DNA of 64,000 nucleotides from Gnetum montanum. Lineage: Eukaryota > Streptophyta > Gnetopsida > Gnetales > Gnetaceae. Below the pieces are notes generated by a model, which saw only the letters and a list, made by a program, of their open reading frames with translations, was not told the origin of the DNA and made no database searches. Position 1 is the stretch's first letter; the number at the start of each line of letters is the position of its first letter. The DNA lies in NCBI GenBank assembly GCA_015680685.1, contig MNCI01017906.1:207246-271245 (forward strand), given 5' to 3'. The position numbers and the translations under genes are program-made. Shown one piece after another: positions 9,395-21,113 of this stretch.

Positions 9395-9640
9395 TATGAT
9401 AGTTGATCTTTCTTCCTTTTTTGGACTTCAAATGTAGTGTCGTTTGAGGTATAACCCTCTCTGAATCAGCTAAGTAGTATGCTTTGTTGCTAAGGCTCTT
9501 CATGACGATGAAGGTGCTTTGCTAGTTTGGTGAGAACTTGGTCATCTTGGAATTAGGAAAATGCCTAAGGACAACATCACCTTCCTTGATGCAACTAAAA
9601 CACTTGACTTTATTCTCCTTGTTGATGTATACGAGTCACT
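9395..9640 (-). pseudogene. Ty3/gypsy integrase C-terminal fragment
   Basis: The minus strand translates to GDVVLRHFP, then TKFSPN, then NKAYYLADSE and HLK, in the order of the C-terminal tail of gypsy integrases (GDLVL..., KFxPxWEGP, YxLADxxG, HLK). At least one in-frame stop and altered residues (the WEGP position reads differently) show it is dead. The sequence differs from the integrase tail of D, so it comes from another gypsy lineage. No other part of that element is recognisable nearby. Confidence 0.5.
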
Positions 9641-11065
9641 AGTTGTTGATCTTATATCATGATATATGTTCATTAAAATTTTGGGTTCCCTACCTCATAA
9701 TCTAAGTTTTTTTTTACAACTAAATGATGTGAAGTGAGAATATGACATTTAAGTCATTTAGACCATGTCTTATTCTGCTTTTTTTTTTTTTTTGCTTTTT
9801 AAGCTAGGTAATGCTTTGATGATGCAACGTACCCTAGATATAAGTTCTTTTATATATATGCATGCAATGTTGATCATTTGAAAGTGCACTCTAGATTTTG
9901 ATATCCAATCTAAAGAATATTCTAAAGTTCCATATTTTTTTGAGATATTTAATCTTCCCTTAATTTTTTAGAAAGCTAACCATTAAATTATTAGTCTTTT
10001 TGGTTCCATTAAGCATATGGAATCTATGTCTATAGCTTTTATTTTTCATAGACATTTTTTTGTTGAAATCAATCTTCTCAATTATAAAAAGGAATTGGTA
10101 ATAAAGTAGGTATGAATATTTATATTCATCTAATTACATATTATAGTCTTTCTAATTCTTGCAAGTTTGATATCATGAAGGACATTTGTTTAATGCTTGT
10201 CCTTTCTTGCTTAAGAAAAAAGATGAAGAAAAGAGAAAACATGTTGAAGTTGAAGATAGAAATAAACAATATAAAGTTGAAGATGTAAAAAATCAAGTTA
10301 ATTTCAATAATAATAATAATAAAATGGAAATTAAAAATCCAAAGAAGATAGAAGCTTCTATGGATACGCTTTTATGAATTCTTTTACTTTTATTACAGGA
10401 AGCATTGATTATCATAGACAAATAACTCATAAGATAATTTTTTCCTTATTTGAAAAGAATACTATTAACTCAAATATTTAAACTAATGTTAACAATAAAG
10501 TTAATGCTAATGGTAAAGATTCTCAACACAAGATTAACAATAAGTGATAAGATGAAGATCATCTAAAAGTTGTGCTACCATTTTCTAGTGAATTTTGCTT
10601 TGATACAAATATTAGTATTAAGTCATAGTTATTTATCTCAAATCCTTTTTCTATTTCAATTTTAAGCATGAATTTTGAAAAGTGATGTAAATGTTATTAG
10701 GACTAGGGCCTTCCTCCCTACTAACAATTAATTTTTTCACCTAATTTTTCAAAGTATTAGTTATATGGTTGTAGACATAAGAAGATAGTTCTAAAATAGG
10801 AAGCTTTTTACTTTTCATCTTTTTTTGATGTTGTCTACTTACTATCAAGCATGTAATATACTTTTATTTTTTTCTTATTATTAAATTTTTTTGGCATTTG
10901 ACGATTATTATTTCTTGGTTTTTGCTAATGATTGGTATTTTTTATGAAAACAAGTGTGAAGGATGATGGTGGCCCGATATTGGTATTTTATTAATGTTTA
11001 TTTTATATTATTTAATTTATATTTTTAATGTTATTTAGTTTTGGAATAATGTAACAATATGGGGG
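9641..11065. other. AT-rich region; one possible CCHC zinc-knuckle fragment
   Basis: Mostly low-complexity AT-rich sequence. At about 10160-10380 (+) the translation YHEGHLFNACPFLLKKKDEEK resembles the second half of a retroelement CCHC knuckle, and a preceding CKF lies in another frame, followed by Lys/Asn-rich sequence. This could be decayed Gag or LINE ORF1, but the match is short. Nothing else recognised. Confidence 0.3.
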
Positions 11066-11790
11066 TGTTGGAACACGAAATAATTGAAACATAGGTACAC
11101 CCTAGTATAGGTACACCCTAGTTTATAACTCAATATTACCTAGTAGAATTGAACTTCCAACTTGGAGTTACTTGGCCAAGACCTATACCACTAGGCTAGC
11201 ACCTCATTGTTAATAATGTAAGAATATGATAAAAAGACATGTTAACTAGATATTTAGGATTTATTCCAATTATATTTTATTCTATCATGGACATTGCAAA
11301 TTCACTATCAAGTGATATGGGTTGATTTTAATGTTTTCTTGATGACTTTAATCCACTAGTTGATCATTTATACCTCTTGTAGAAACATGTGACCCAATCT
11401 TAGAAATTAGATTATTAAATTATTATTCTTAAAACTACCAAACCTTGGATTTATACGTATAAATACTTGGCAATGTTGGCTTTCTTTTCATCAATTGTGC
11501 ATCTCTCTATTTCTTGTTGCTCTTGCTCATGGTTGTATGCAACATATCTCTTTCCAATTTCTAGATTTGAACCTATTCCTACCTGGTGAAGCTTTATCAT
11601 AATCTAATCATTCAAAGTAGAGGAATTACTTTATTTCCATCACATTATACAAGCAACTTATCTACTTTGAGAGTTACTTTCTTTCTACATTATGTTTTTC
11701 TTATTAATTTTAACTATGTCTTATGTTTTATTCTATAATTTACCATTTTCATGATTTTTGTTTTGCATTTTGATACATCTTTTTCCTACA
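11066..11790 (+). repeat. Possible Ty1/copia-type LTR remnant
   Basis: ATATGGGGG directly precedes TGTTGGAACACG, the usual arrangement of a polypurine tract and a copia LTR start. A promoter-like TATAAATAC lies downstream (about 11458-11466) and a T-rich region follows. The right end is not defined and no partner LTR or primer site was found. A 16-bp tandem duplication (ATAGGTACACCCTAGT twice, 11092-11123) lies near the left end. Confidence 0.3.
11125..11215 (-). repeat. tRNA-derived SINE-like or tRNA-relic sequence
   Basis: On the minus strand a box-A-like TAGCCTAGTGG is followed about 45 bases later by a box-B-like AGTTCAATTCT, with CTTGG...CCAAG between them that could be an anticodon-stem relic. 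Internal pol III promoters of this spacing mark tRNA-derived SINEs. It does not fold as an intact tRNA, so it is not called as a tRNA gene. Confidence 0.35.
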
Positions 11791-12326
11791 TCATCATCCT
11801 AGCGGTAATAGTGATGGTGGTAACCTTAAATGTTGTGACCTAAGTTGCAACGAATTTGGGACCCATGATGAAAATCATGATAGAACTTTTCTATTTTTTC
11901 TAGAATAGCATGACAATCATTTTGTCTGATGAAAATGACATCTTCAATCATCATTAGCTAGTAGATATTTTAGGCATGTATGGGCACATTCAACATGTTA
12001 AAACACTAGAGAACAACAATTTAGAGATTCATTAACTAATATTATTTTTACAATAAGACAACTGATATGGGAATGATTAGTCGAGTAATGAACAAGCATT
12101 GGGAAGGAAATTAGCTACATTACTTGAGGATGTGCATGTAGTCAGTATCAAACCTTATTTATGATGATAGTAAGGAGTTAGGGCCTAGGGTAACTATAGG
12201 TTGATTTTAGCCAAAATGTAACTTAATAGTTGGTCTTAACATATATAAGGATTATAACTCAATAATTGGATTTTTTCATGCACGGGGATTGGCCTAGATA
12301 TGTGAGATATTACATCAAATAGTCCT
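11791..12326. other. No recognisable feature
   Basis: AT-rich sequence without a supportable reading frame or repeat; it ends abruptly at the TGATGAG terminus of the minus-strand LTR at 12327. Confidence 0.5.
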
Positions 12327-14165
12327 TGATGAGTGGTGAGGTACCCCTACACTCAACCATACAAATCACAAGTGTTCACACATGATCCAGTCGAATTCTG
12401 TGGATGGGACTAGTTGTGGCATCTAGATCATTATGCTTTGATTGTAGTTCGTTGTCTTTCCACCTAGACTAGTGGTAGCTTTGTCATGTATGGTTTAGTT
12501 CAAAGTGAGGCATATGATGTTGTCTGTAATTCTACACTACTCTTGATGAAGATAAAAAAAATAAATTAATTGAGCTAATGGGTGAGGGAAAAAAAGATCT
12601 AAGCTAACCTATGTGTAATGAGTATCCACTCTTAATCATTCGTATACATCTTGGACTTCGTGAGACTACTTAAACACTTTTGGGTGTGCCAAGTAATACA
12701 CTTTTGGATTATTAAGTATCTACACTTAAACACTCTTGATTAAGATGTACACATTTTGCTTAATAACAGGAATAGTAAATAGTAATAAATAGAAACATGT
12801 AACTAAAGAAAGCATTAATTAATTAAAAATTCAAAGTAATAATAATCTAGGTGGATGTTGTAATGATGGGAGTAATCTCAATCTTTATTGCCAGTCATGT
12901 AACGTGTCCAAGTACGTCACACTCGAACAAAGGTGCTACATGATTACTGATGAGACGCGACATGCACTGAGCCGCGATATCGCGTACGCGATATCGCATC
13001 TTCCCCTGCGATATCGCAGTCCGCCGCCATATCTATAAATAAGAGGTGGCACTCCCTTCATTTCAAAAAATCCTAGCTAGAAGTAGCGAAGCTTTGGCAG
13101 ATTGATCACTCCAGAGTTAGAATTTTTCCCATGTGCCCGCAGTAGGAGTCCTAGAGTGAATGGCTCTTTATTCGAGCAGCTTGTAACCTGAACCCAAGTT
13201 GTGTACGGCAATAAAGACAAACTTGATTGGATAAACCTTGCAGCACATGGTTTCATTGTTGTTTATATACTTCTTTCCTAGTGCGCACAAGTATGACTTG
13301 ATTACGAGCGTCTACGGACGTGTACGGCTAATCAAGGAATCGGCTGCTTGCCGCAACGCCTGAGTACGACTTGACTACGAGCATTGACTACTTGGTAACC
13401 CAGTAGCGTATTCCAGGATTCTGCGCTTGGTAATCCCAGTGGTAGTTCAATGTGTACGGCTAGTTAAGGAATTGGCTGCTCATCGCTAGGCTAGAACGTG
13501 TGATAAGTACGACTTAGTTACGAGCACCCATGGGTGTGTACGGCTAGCTAAGGAATCGGCTACTTATCACACTTAAGCTAAATAGGTGCCTCAGTACGAC
13601 CACTTTGAGCACTTGCGTTACGTGTGGTGATCCCAGTAACGATTAGCGTTTGGTAAGCCACAGTTGCATAGTTCAGGGTGTGTCCGGTAAGTGGGAACGA
13701 ATGCTGATGCTAGTTAAGTTAAACTTAGGACATTAGTTAGAGTTAGCTTAGTTTCTCAACCCTTTCCTCTGATAGCATAGAAGATAAACCGAAAAATACC
13801 AAAAAAATCACATACCTCAGACTTGCTTAACCATACACCGTGACACTTACAAGCAAGCCTGGGAAGACAACGAACGATTAACCCCAAGTGTTTCTTGTAG
13901 TGTTAAGGCATTTAGTCTGCGGAGTTCGACCGGATCGCGCGTGCACGCTTGTATTCGTATGGTTGAGTGTAGGGGTACCTCGCCACTCATCAATTACAAA
14001 CATCACACTATAGGCATGCATTGGGAATAACAAAACTTTAAGGAGGACTACCAAAAACTGAAAACTAAATCTATCTTCTATTGCTACTCTTCATGTCTCA
14101 ATTGGACGTCTAAGTGATGTATTTATAGGTGAATCTAGATGAGATGACATCAGATATTCGACATC
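12327..14165 (-). repeat. B/E-type LTR, minus strand, split by solo LTR F and truncated at its U3 end
   Basis: The left end TGATGAGTGGTGAGG is the reverse complement of the shared LTR 3' end. The sequence follows the E LTR (20124-20971) through the conserved SINE-free U5 and the (A)CATCACACT segment (about 14003), and reaches the TATTTATAG and GATATTCGACATC decayed palindromes near 14120-14165. It then breaks off without the CATCA terminus and joins gag sequence. Removing F (12948-13997) restores a continuous LTR. CpG palindromes have decayed, so it is much older than F. Confidence 0.75.
12943..13997 (+). mobile_element. Solo LTR F (A type) with perfect target duplication ATTAC
   Basis: LTR 12948-13992 (1045 bp) begins TGATGAG and ends CTCATCA; ATTAC flanks both sides (12943-12947 and 13993-13997). 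No internal element sequence or second LTR is present, so it arose by LTR-LTR recombination after insertion. It keeps CGCGATATCGCG-type palindromes (about 12973-13018), the TATA box and the U5 modules of element A. It sits inside an older minus-strand LTR, whose sequence is continuous across one ATTAC copy. Confidence 0.95.
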
Positions 14166-14918
14166 TAAGTGATGTCCCCTGCTACCCCTTCATTCATGGT
14201 GGATTCTACGATCATTATCCCATCATTCACCTTCATCGCAATTTCATCCCCTATGGTTTTGATCAAATTTAGAGGAGGAAGAAGAAGGTGCAAATGAAGA
14301 GGATGAAGAGGGAAGAGAACTACCACCACCACAATGTCTGCCACCTCCTTTCCACTTGCCATAGCTATGATCATCACGTTTACTATCATCACAATGCTTG
14401 CCTAGGCCCCTACCTTGACTCACACTTTTTCTTGAACCTAAATTGTTGATAATGGACTATAGATTTAGGTTCAAGCCCACTTCACTAGAGTTAAGGGGTG
14501 GAGAATCTTCATGTTGAGAACCCTTAGATAGAGGATCCTCAGTGTCATTTTAGTTTAGTAGGAATAAGGGGTTAATGAACCATTTCTCCTTTGTAGCTTC
14601 ATGACACTTCTCTTGGTGTTGATCTCATTTGCATTATGTTTTTATGGGATGGTAGTCCCAATAGTCATGGTCCTACAAAACCTATTCATCATGGAGATCT
14701 TGGATGTCCAACCTCTTAATAGTTTAGAGTAGCACCCCAGAAATAGATTGGTTGGGAGGTAACACAATGTTGTCATCCATATCTCTCCACTGCAACTACT
14801 CATCTCGATGCAAGATGAAGGTAAAATCAACTACAAACTCATCTAGAAGAGTGTAAAACACTTTGAATTCTTAGGGCACTAGTGATTTTTATTCATCATG
14901 CCTATGAGAAGAAGACAT
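14166..14918 (-). pseudogene. gag 5' fragment of an M-type element
   Basis: Read on the minus strand from ATG at 14918 (ATGTCTTCTTCTCAT), this matches the N-terminal Gag region of A, C, D and M, including the His/Ser-rich stretch (about 14166-14300) and the segment around AACCCTTAGATAGAGGATCC. Frameshifts and stops disrupt it. It ends at 14166 where the truncated B/E-type LTR begins, so the rest of the element was lost by deletion or recombination. It belongs with the LTR at 15062-15910. Confidence 0.65.
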
Positions 14919-15061
14919 TTTGGATTAGAGAAAAAATTCAATGTGCTTAAATTATAGTTATTATTATTATTATTATTGAATGATTATGACCTTAGGGTTC
15001 ATTCCAACGATCTTAAATAATATTCACTAAGTCAATATCACACATATAACAATGAAACCAA

Positions 15062-15910
15062 TGATGAGCAATGAGTAGACCCTACACCCAATCATACGAA
15101 TCACTAACCATTCATGCATGATCTAATTGAATTCTATGGACTTATAGCCTTCTAAGTACACTAGTCTCTAAGAAGTAAAACTAACGATTGCAATCGTTGT
15201 CTTCTCAATTACACTTGTGAAATGCAAAGGTATGGTTAAGTGCAATTGAGGCATATGATTTTTATCATTTTTATGTTTTATGTTTCAAGTCATCTAAGGG
15301 TAAAGAATAATGTATAAAAGAGAATAATTAAATTGCTAATTTAATCTAACTAGCTATACTTAACTAAGTCTAACATAATCATTTGTTCCCACTTGCCATA
15401 CACATCTTGAACACATTTAACGCTACTGGGTTATCAAACATTAAGCGTTACTAGGATTACCAAGCACCAAGCATATGTTCAAAGTGGTCATACTTATGTG
15501 CTTAATTAATTGCTATTTAATTTAGCTTAATTACTTAAAGCATTAAAGGAAATTTTATAAAACATCACATGCATAAATAAACAATTAATCTATTTCAAAG
15601 TGATACGAGGTTTATCAGAAAGCTCATCTTTATTATTGCACACACTATTGTGCTCAAGTACAACAGTGCTCAAATAGAGATCCGTACACTCTTTAACTCC
15701 TACTATGGGTACTTAGAACAATATTCTAACTTTCAAGTAAGAAAACTACAAGAGCTTAGGTACAACTATGACAAAAGATGCCATAGACATGGCAAGTGAG
15801 CACATATTTATAGGAAAAAGCAAACACTATGTTGCTAAGGCCACCTCAATGCATCAAATTCCATGTTGACGTGATTGTGTCAATGGGACCCAAGAAAACA
15901 TGACTCATCA
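15062..15910 (-). repeat. M-type 5' LTR of a truncated minus-strand element
   Basis: Starts TGATGAG (15062) and ends ACTCATCA (15910) in + coordinates. Its order matches both M LTRs (for example CTTCTCAATTACACTTGTGAAA near 15213 against CTTCTCAACTACACTTGTGAAG in M). The adjoining primer site (about 15043-15060) is too decayed to identify the tRNA. Gag sequence lies at the expected distance on the left. The right flank begins AATTG and is LINE sequence; the matching left duplication was lost with the truncated end. Confidence 0.75.
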
Positions 15911-17292
15911 AATTGTATGTAGGCTAGGCAGAATATTAAGAATGCAAATAATAGTTACAAACAAAGTTTACTATTTAGTTAAAGCATATAAAAAATTAAT
16001 TAGAACCAAGAGAAGAAAATTTATTATAGAACAGAAAGAAAGAATATTAAACTTACCTATTAAAAAACATTTTGACAATGTTTTTATCATAAGGCCTCTT
16101 CATCATTTAATTTTTCTTTTCAAGATATTTACTCATTTTATAAAAAGTTATTTACAAGAGAAGATGATAATTCTACTATTATTGGGCAACAAGCACCTCT
16201 CTAATTTACTCTTGATGAAGTGAGAGAATGTATTAGCAAAGCTATAGGTTCAAATAGTTTATATGTAGAATTATTAAAGTGGGCAGGATATGCTATCCAT
16301 AGAGAAATTTGATGCAAATTAAATTCAATAATAGAGAAAGGATTAAATAAATATTAGAAAACTAGTAAAGATATCTTGTCATATAAAAAGAAAAAAAAAT
16401 AATTTGAACAATTATCAAATAATCTTTGTGAGTAATATCTTTGGTAAGTTATTGGACGCTTTGCTAGAAAAGAGAATTAGTACTTAGGCTGAAGGTAATT
16501 AGGTTAGGACAAGATGTGAAGCAGGTTTCAGACAAAATCCTTCACTATTGATCACTTAGTTACTCTTAGACACTACATGAAATTTGGAAAAATTCCTAAT
16601 AAAAATGTTTTTATTTATTTTATTAATTTTGCAAAAGAATATGATTCAATGATCCATATAAAACTATGGTTATGCTTGCCTAAAATTAGCCTTCCTTTAG
16701 ATTTGATTGCAGCAATTCAAAGATTGTATGTGAAAGTGATTATTGAAATTATAGAGAGTAATTTAAAGAAAAAATTTTAATTGTAAAGAAAAATTGGAGT
16801 TAAGGAAGATTGTCCACTTTATTCAACTCTTTTTAGTATCTTTATTGATGAAAGTAAGAATGGTTGTGCAACAGGCAAGATATTCATATAATCAAAATTA
16901 GATCCCAAGCAATGAATCTTCTTTTATATGCAGATGATGCTCCCTTGATCTCCATTACTACATAAGGTATGTAAAATATATTGCAAATTTTATTACCATT
17001 TATTTAGTCTTTAAGTAAATATAGATAAAGCCAAATTGATTATCTTAGGTATAAGAAATACCTATTATAACTTCCATTTTGGAGTTACTGCTATGCAAAT
17101 AGTAGATTCTTTTAAATATTTAAGTCTAATTTATATATACATCTACATAGGAGGGAATTGAATCAAAGAAAAAATAGCATGAGGTTTCAAAGCTCTATAT
17201 GCTTTCAAAAGCAAGTACAAGGATTTAGGACTTTAGGCTTGGAAGGTTAGAAAAAAAAATTTATACTATAATTTACCCTACTGTATTATATG
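15911..17292 (+). pseudogene. LINE reverse transcriptase, 5' part (interrupted by element M)
   Basis: Several frames together give an ordered non-LTR reverse transcriptase. Linker: YYLVKAYKKLIRTKRRKF. Then NNLNNYQIIFVSNIFGKLLDALLEKRIS and a decayed AGFRxNxS motif; FINFAKEYDSMIHIKLW with IAAIQRLY (16577-16780; the usual FxDFxKAxDxVxRxKLW); IGVKEDCPLYSTLFSIFIDE (16793-16855); catalytic MNLLLYADDAPLIS (YADD 16927-16938); VNIDKAKLIILG; and VDSFKYL. Stops and frameshifts are numerous, so it is dead. The upstream endonuclease is absent. The frame ends at TVLY and resumes as GC(I)I after element M. Confidence 0.85.
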
Positions 17293-18090
17293 TGATGAGT
17301 AGTGAGGTACCCCTACATCTAGCCATACAAATCACTAAGGCATTTACACATGATCTAGTCAAATTTTGTGGAGCTATAGTTCTCCAATGCAGTAGTTCTT
17401 CTAGGAAGTGAAATTGATGTTAAGAACATTCATTGTCTTCTCAACTACACTTGTGAAGCTCAAGGATATGGTTTAAGTGTAATTGAGGTATATGACTTTT
17501 ATCATTTTAGATTTTATAAATTTAGTTTTTCACAATAATAAAGAAAGGTAGAGTAATTTAGGATCTAATTTATCTACTACCTAGCTAGCCTAACACAAGT
17601 ACCTATCCCACGTTCCTGAACACGTGTAACGTATGCTCGAAGTGGTTGTGCTTGTATTTATTAACAACTAAAAATTAATTACTTAATTAAAGTGCATTAA
17701 AGTAAAGTACATGAAAGTAAAGTGCATTAAAGAAAACATTAATATATTCTCAGTGCTGCAAGGATTGTCGAAAGAGTTCATTTCTATTCCTGTCACATTG
17801 TTGTGCTTAGGTACATCAGTGTTTGAACAAATATTCGTACACACTCAAACTCCTACTATGAGCACTTAGAAAATATTCTAACTCTAGAGAAAAAAACTAC
17901 AAGAGCTTCACTAACTATGACAAAAACTGATATCAAAATTGTAAGCCCAAGTGCTATATTTATAGGCTAGCGTATACCCTATGATATCGAATATTTGACA
18001 TCACATCCTAAGCTTTGACATCAAATACCCAATGTCAAGGCTCCGATATCAGGTACCCAATATCATAGCTATGAAAAATGTGATTCATCA
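17293..18090 (-). repeat. 3' LTR of element M
   Basis: 798 bp, TGATGAG...TTCATCA, aligned along its length with 58516-59366. Immediately right (18091-18106) lies TACCCCCATGACTAAA, the reverse complement of the G-rich primer tract. U3 palindromes are reduced to GATATC cores (for example TGATATCGAATATTTGAC near 17973). The left flank is LINE sequence. Confidence 0.9.
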
Positions 18091-20123
18091 TACCCCCATG
18101 ACTAAATGAATACTTGTCCTCGAGTGAAGAACAGGAGCAACAAGTTTCTTACAAAAATATTAGGAAGGTATGGGATTATTGACTGACATACAAAATGACT
18201 CAAATGGAATAAATAGACTCTGAGTACCCAAGTGTGTGAATTTACAATCTTTACAAAATTGGGTGTTCATGATAAGAGAAGTGAATACCTTGGATAAAGA
18301 TAACATCCAATGCCTCTTGGTAGCTAAAGATTAAGGGAGGAGATTCAATGATCATGAATGATCCTTGTCATAAGGTGCTACTGCATCATCCTTGGTGAAG
18401 ATAGTCCTACTTCTAGCCCACACTTCCCACTACAATCACAAGAGAATTATGAATTAGTATGCAATGTGTAACACATAGCTATTAAATACCTTATCTCATC
18501 GGTGATTACACTTGGCTAGGTTGTGATTGTGGTAGATTGATTGCTTTAGTAGTGTTAGGGGGAAGGTTGACAAATAGGGTATAATAGAAAAATGATCCAT
18601 TAAATTTGAAAATGTTCTACATAAGGAAATATTTGAAGAGGGTGTAAGAATTCACAGCAATAAAAAGGAAGGTTCACTGAAAACTATTATGAAGATATGC
18701 GCAATTGGATGCCATTGATGAGGTAAACAAAAGAATTTGATTATAAGGGTGTCTAAGGTAAAGAACTTAACTAACCTAACCAAAAGATATGCAAGTGGGT
18801 CCTCCCCAAAGTAGGCACAGGCCTTTTATTACCCTTGCATAACTTCAACCAAAGAGTCCGTGTGCTCCATGGATGATTAATGGTTATAGAAGGTTAAGTA
18901 CAAAAACCTAAAAGAAACTACCTAAGAATTCTGACACATCAAACTAGGACATCGAACAAGAACATGAAACCGACAATGAGGTGAGACATGGAAAACATAG
19001 ATGAATGAGAAAGAGAGTGGAATGAAGTTCATAATTAAGGTTACATGAAGTCTCTTGTGAATTTTATGGTTAAATGACTTGATAGGATCCATCATTAGTC
19101 TAGACCAAAACCAACCATGTTCAATGACTTTGCATTATCATTCTAAGACTAGCCCATCCCCCTGAGACACAAGAGTGCTTCTGCAAATCAACCACCATCC
19201 CTTATTGAGAAGAAAATAGAAGTAGAAAGTGAGGAAGGGCCTTAGTTAGAGAGGACCTTTAGGCATGGGTAACATGTATTTCTAGTCCCATAACCAGTGC
19301 TTGTAGCCCGTTTATTATGTCTAAGGGATGTGCTTTAAATTCTCATCATTTTTTTTTGAAATGGAAACCAAACTATGCAAAGATGTATGTGTTTATTTTT
19401 TCTAAGGAGTGTGCTTTGAATTCCCACACCCCCACACCCCTCCTCCCCCCCCTTTTTTTGAAATGAGAACCACACCATGCAAAGACTTTTTCAACTTCCT
19501 TTATTGGTCAACAAAGAATGGTAAGAAGTCCATGAAAACACACATGCACCCAAGTAAGTAGAAAGGCACAATGAATACCAAATCCCTTTGAATTCACACC
19601 CTATTCAAACCTTTGAATCCTTTCCAATTCTAGAAACTACCAAAGTCACAAGTTCATTAAAGTTTCATTAATGAAAAAGGGATTGCATGTTTCCAAAATA
19701 AGGAAAACCATAGAGTTTGTGGATGGGTGGATGTTATGGACTCACTGCTTGTTGCAGGAAAAAGAAACCATGTCCTAATCATTAGTAACAAAATTCAAAG
19801 ATAGAATCCAAACACCAACAATCAAATACCAAAATAGTACATACCACCATCAAGTAACGAATTACCATTATGCCTCGCACTTATTAACAAAAATTTAGAA
19901 AATCACATCAAAATAAAAGAAAATATAAAAGAAAGTGTGAAATTTCCAAGAAATAGCAAATGTACCAATGATGGTGTAAAACAAAAAGTAGAATAGATTA
20001 ATAACATGAAACCAAGGAGATGCAAAATAAAGAATATGCAAAACAAAAATTTGTAAAATAAAAAATGTGTAAAATTAAAAAGTTGAAAAATTGAGGAGCC
20101 ACTTATATGGTTAGCATGGGTGG
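18091..20123 (-). other. Non-coding 3' region of element M
   Basis: Collinear on the minus strand with the 3' regions of A, C and D: the AACTTGAGGAC-like segment next to the G-rich tract, the stretch around AGAGTCCGTGTGCTCC (18855), and the A-rich tract 19900-20100 (T-rich on the element strand). No credible ORF. It is interrupted by element E within GGTGG, just after the end of pol. Confidence 0.7.
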
Positions 20124-20971
20124 TGATGAGCGGCAAGGTACCCCTACATCCAACCATATCAATACAAGCGTGTACACGTGATCCAATTGAACTCCGTGGA
20201 TGGGCTAATCATGAGTTCTAAGATAGTTATTGTGCTTCATTGTTCATTGCCTTCCCACATCAGACTAGTGGAAGCTTTGTCACGTATGGTTTAGTTCGAA
20301 GTGAGGTGTATGATGTAATACTTTAATGCTACTCCTACTATGGAATGATAAGAAAGAGTTGATTAACTAAAGGTATAAAATAAATCCTACATTTAACCTA
20401 AGGTGATGAGTATTCAAACCCGATTGTTTGTATAGACCTTGGGCTTCACGTAGTTGCCACTGGGATTACCAAACGCTAATCGCTACTGGGTTACCAGACA
20501 ATACGCTTATGTGTTCACAATTGGTCATACTCATTCCGCTTAATGATGAGGAACGTAAATAGCATTAATTGGAAACAACAACGAATAAAGACATTGAAAT
20601 TTTAATCTAAGGAAATCACAAATCCAAAGTTGATGCTACAATGATGTAAATGATCTTGATCTTTATTACTGAACATGTAATGTGCCCAAGTACATTACAC
20701 TTGAATAAGGATGTCGTGCAACCATAAACATCACACTGCAGGCATACATTGGAACTAAAATTGGAAAACTTCTAACTAACTCTGTCTATCTTCTATCTCT
20801 ACCTATCTGTTTATGTATCTCCCCCCCTCCTGCACCATGCACCCCATGTGATATTTATAGGCTAGCATGATAGAAATGACATTGGATATCTAACATCACT
20901 TACTATCTTCGATATCAGATCCATGATATCGAAGCCTCGATATTACTTCTAACGTGGATGACAACTCATCA
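20124..20971 (-). repeat. 3' LTR of element E
   Basis: 848 bp, TGATGAG...CTCATCA. The reverse-complemented G-rich tract TACCCCCACAACCGAATGAAA follows at 20972. The decayed palindrome region reads GATATCTAACATC, GATATCAGATCC and GATATCGAAGCC. It has a B-like U5 with one stem module. Confidence 0.88.
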
Positions 20972-21113
20972 TACCCCCACAACCGAATGAAATCTCACCC
21001 TCGAGTTTCATACAAAATGGTGAAAGGTATGGGACTATTGACTGACAAGACAATCATTGCATCATAGTGGTGTTTTATTGTAATAGAATGCCAACACATT
21101 ACAAGAATTAGAA

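Noticed and set aside
10186-10377. 63-codon Lys/Asn-rich frame as a gene
   Set aside because: Low-complexity AT-rich translation; only its first residues resemble half a zinc knuckle, so it is mentioned only as a possible fragment.
11125-11215. Intact tRNA gene
   Set aside because: Box-A- and box-B-like words are present, but the acceptor and T-arm do not pair properly; called SINE-like only.
12327-15910. One minus-strand element with two LTRs
   Set aside because: The left LTR is B/E-type and the right LTR M-type, and the left lacks its terminus at the gag junction; treated as two joined remnants.
15900-16223. 107-codon frame as a protein beginning MTHQIVCRLG
   Set aside because: The first codons lie in the end of an LTR (CATGACTCATCA); the real content is LINE linker sequence that shifts frame soon after.
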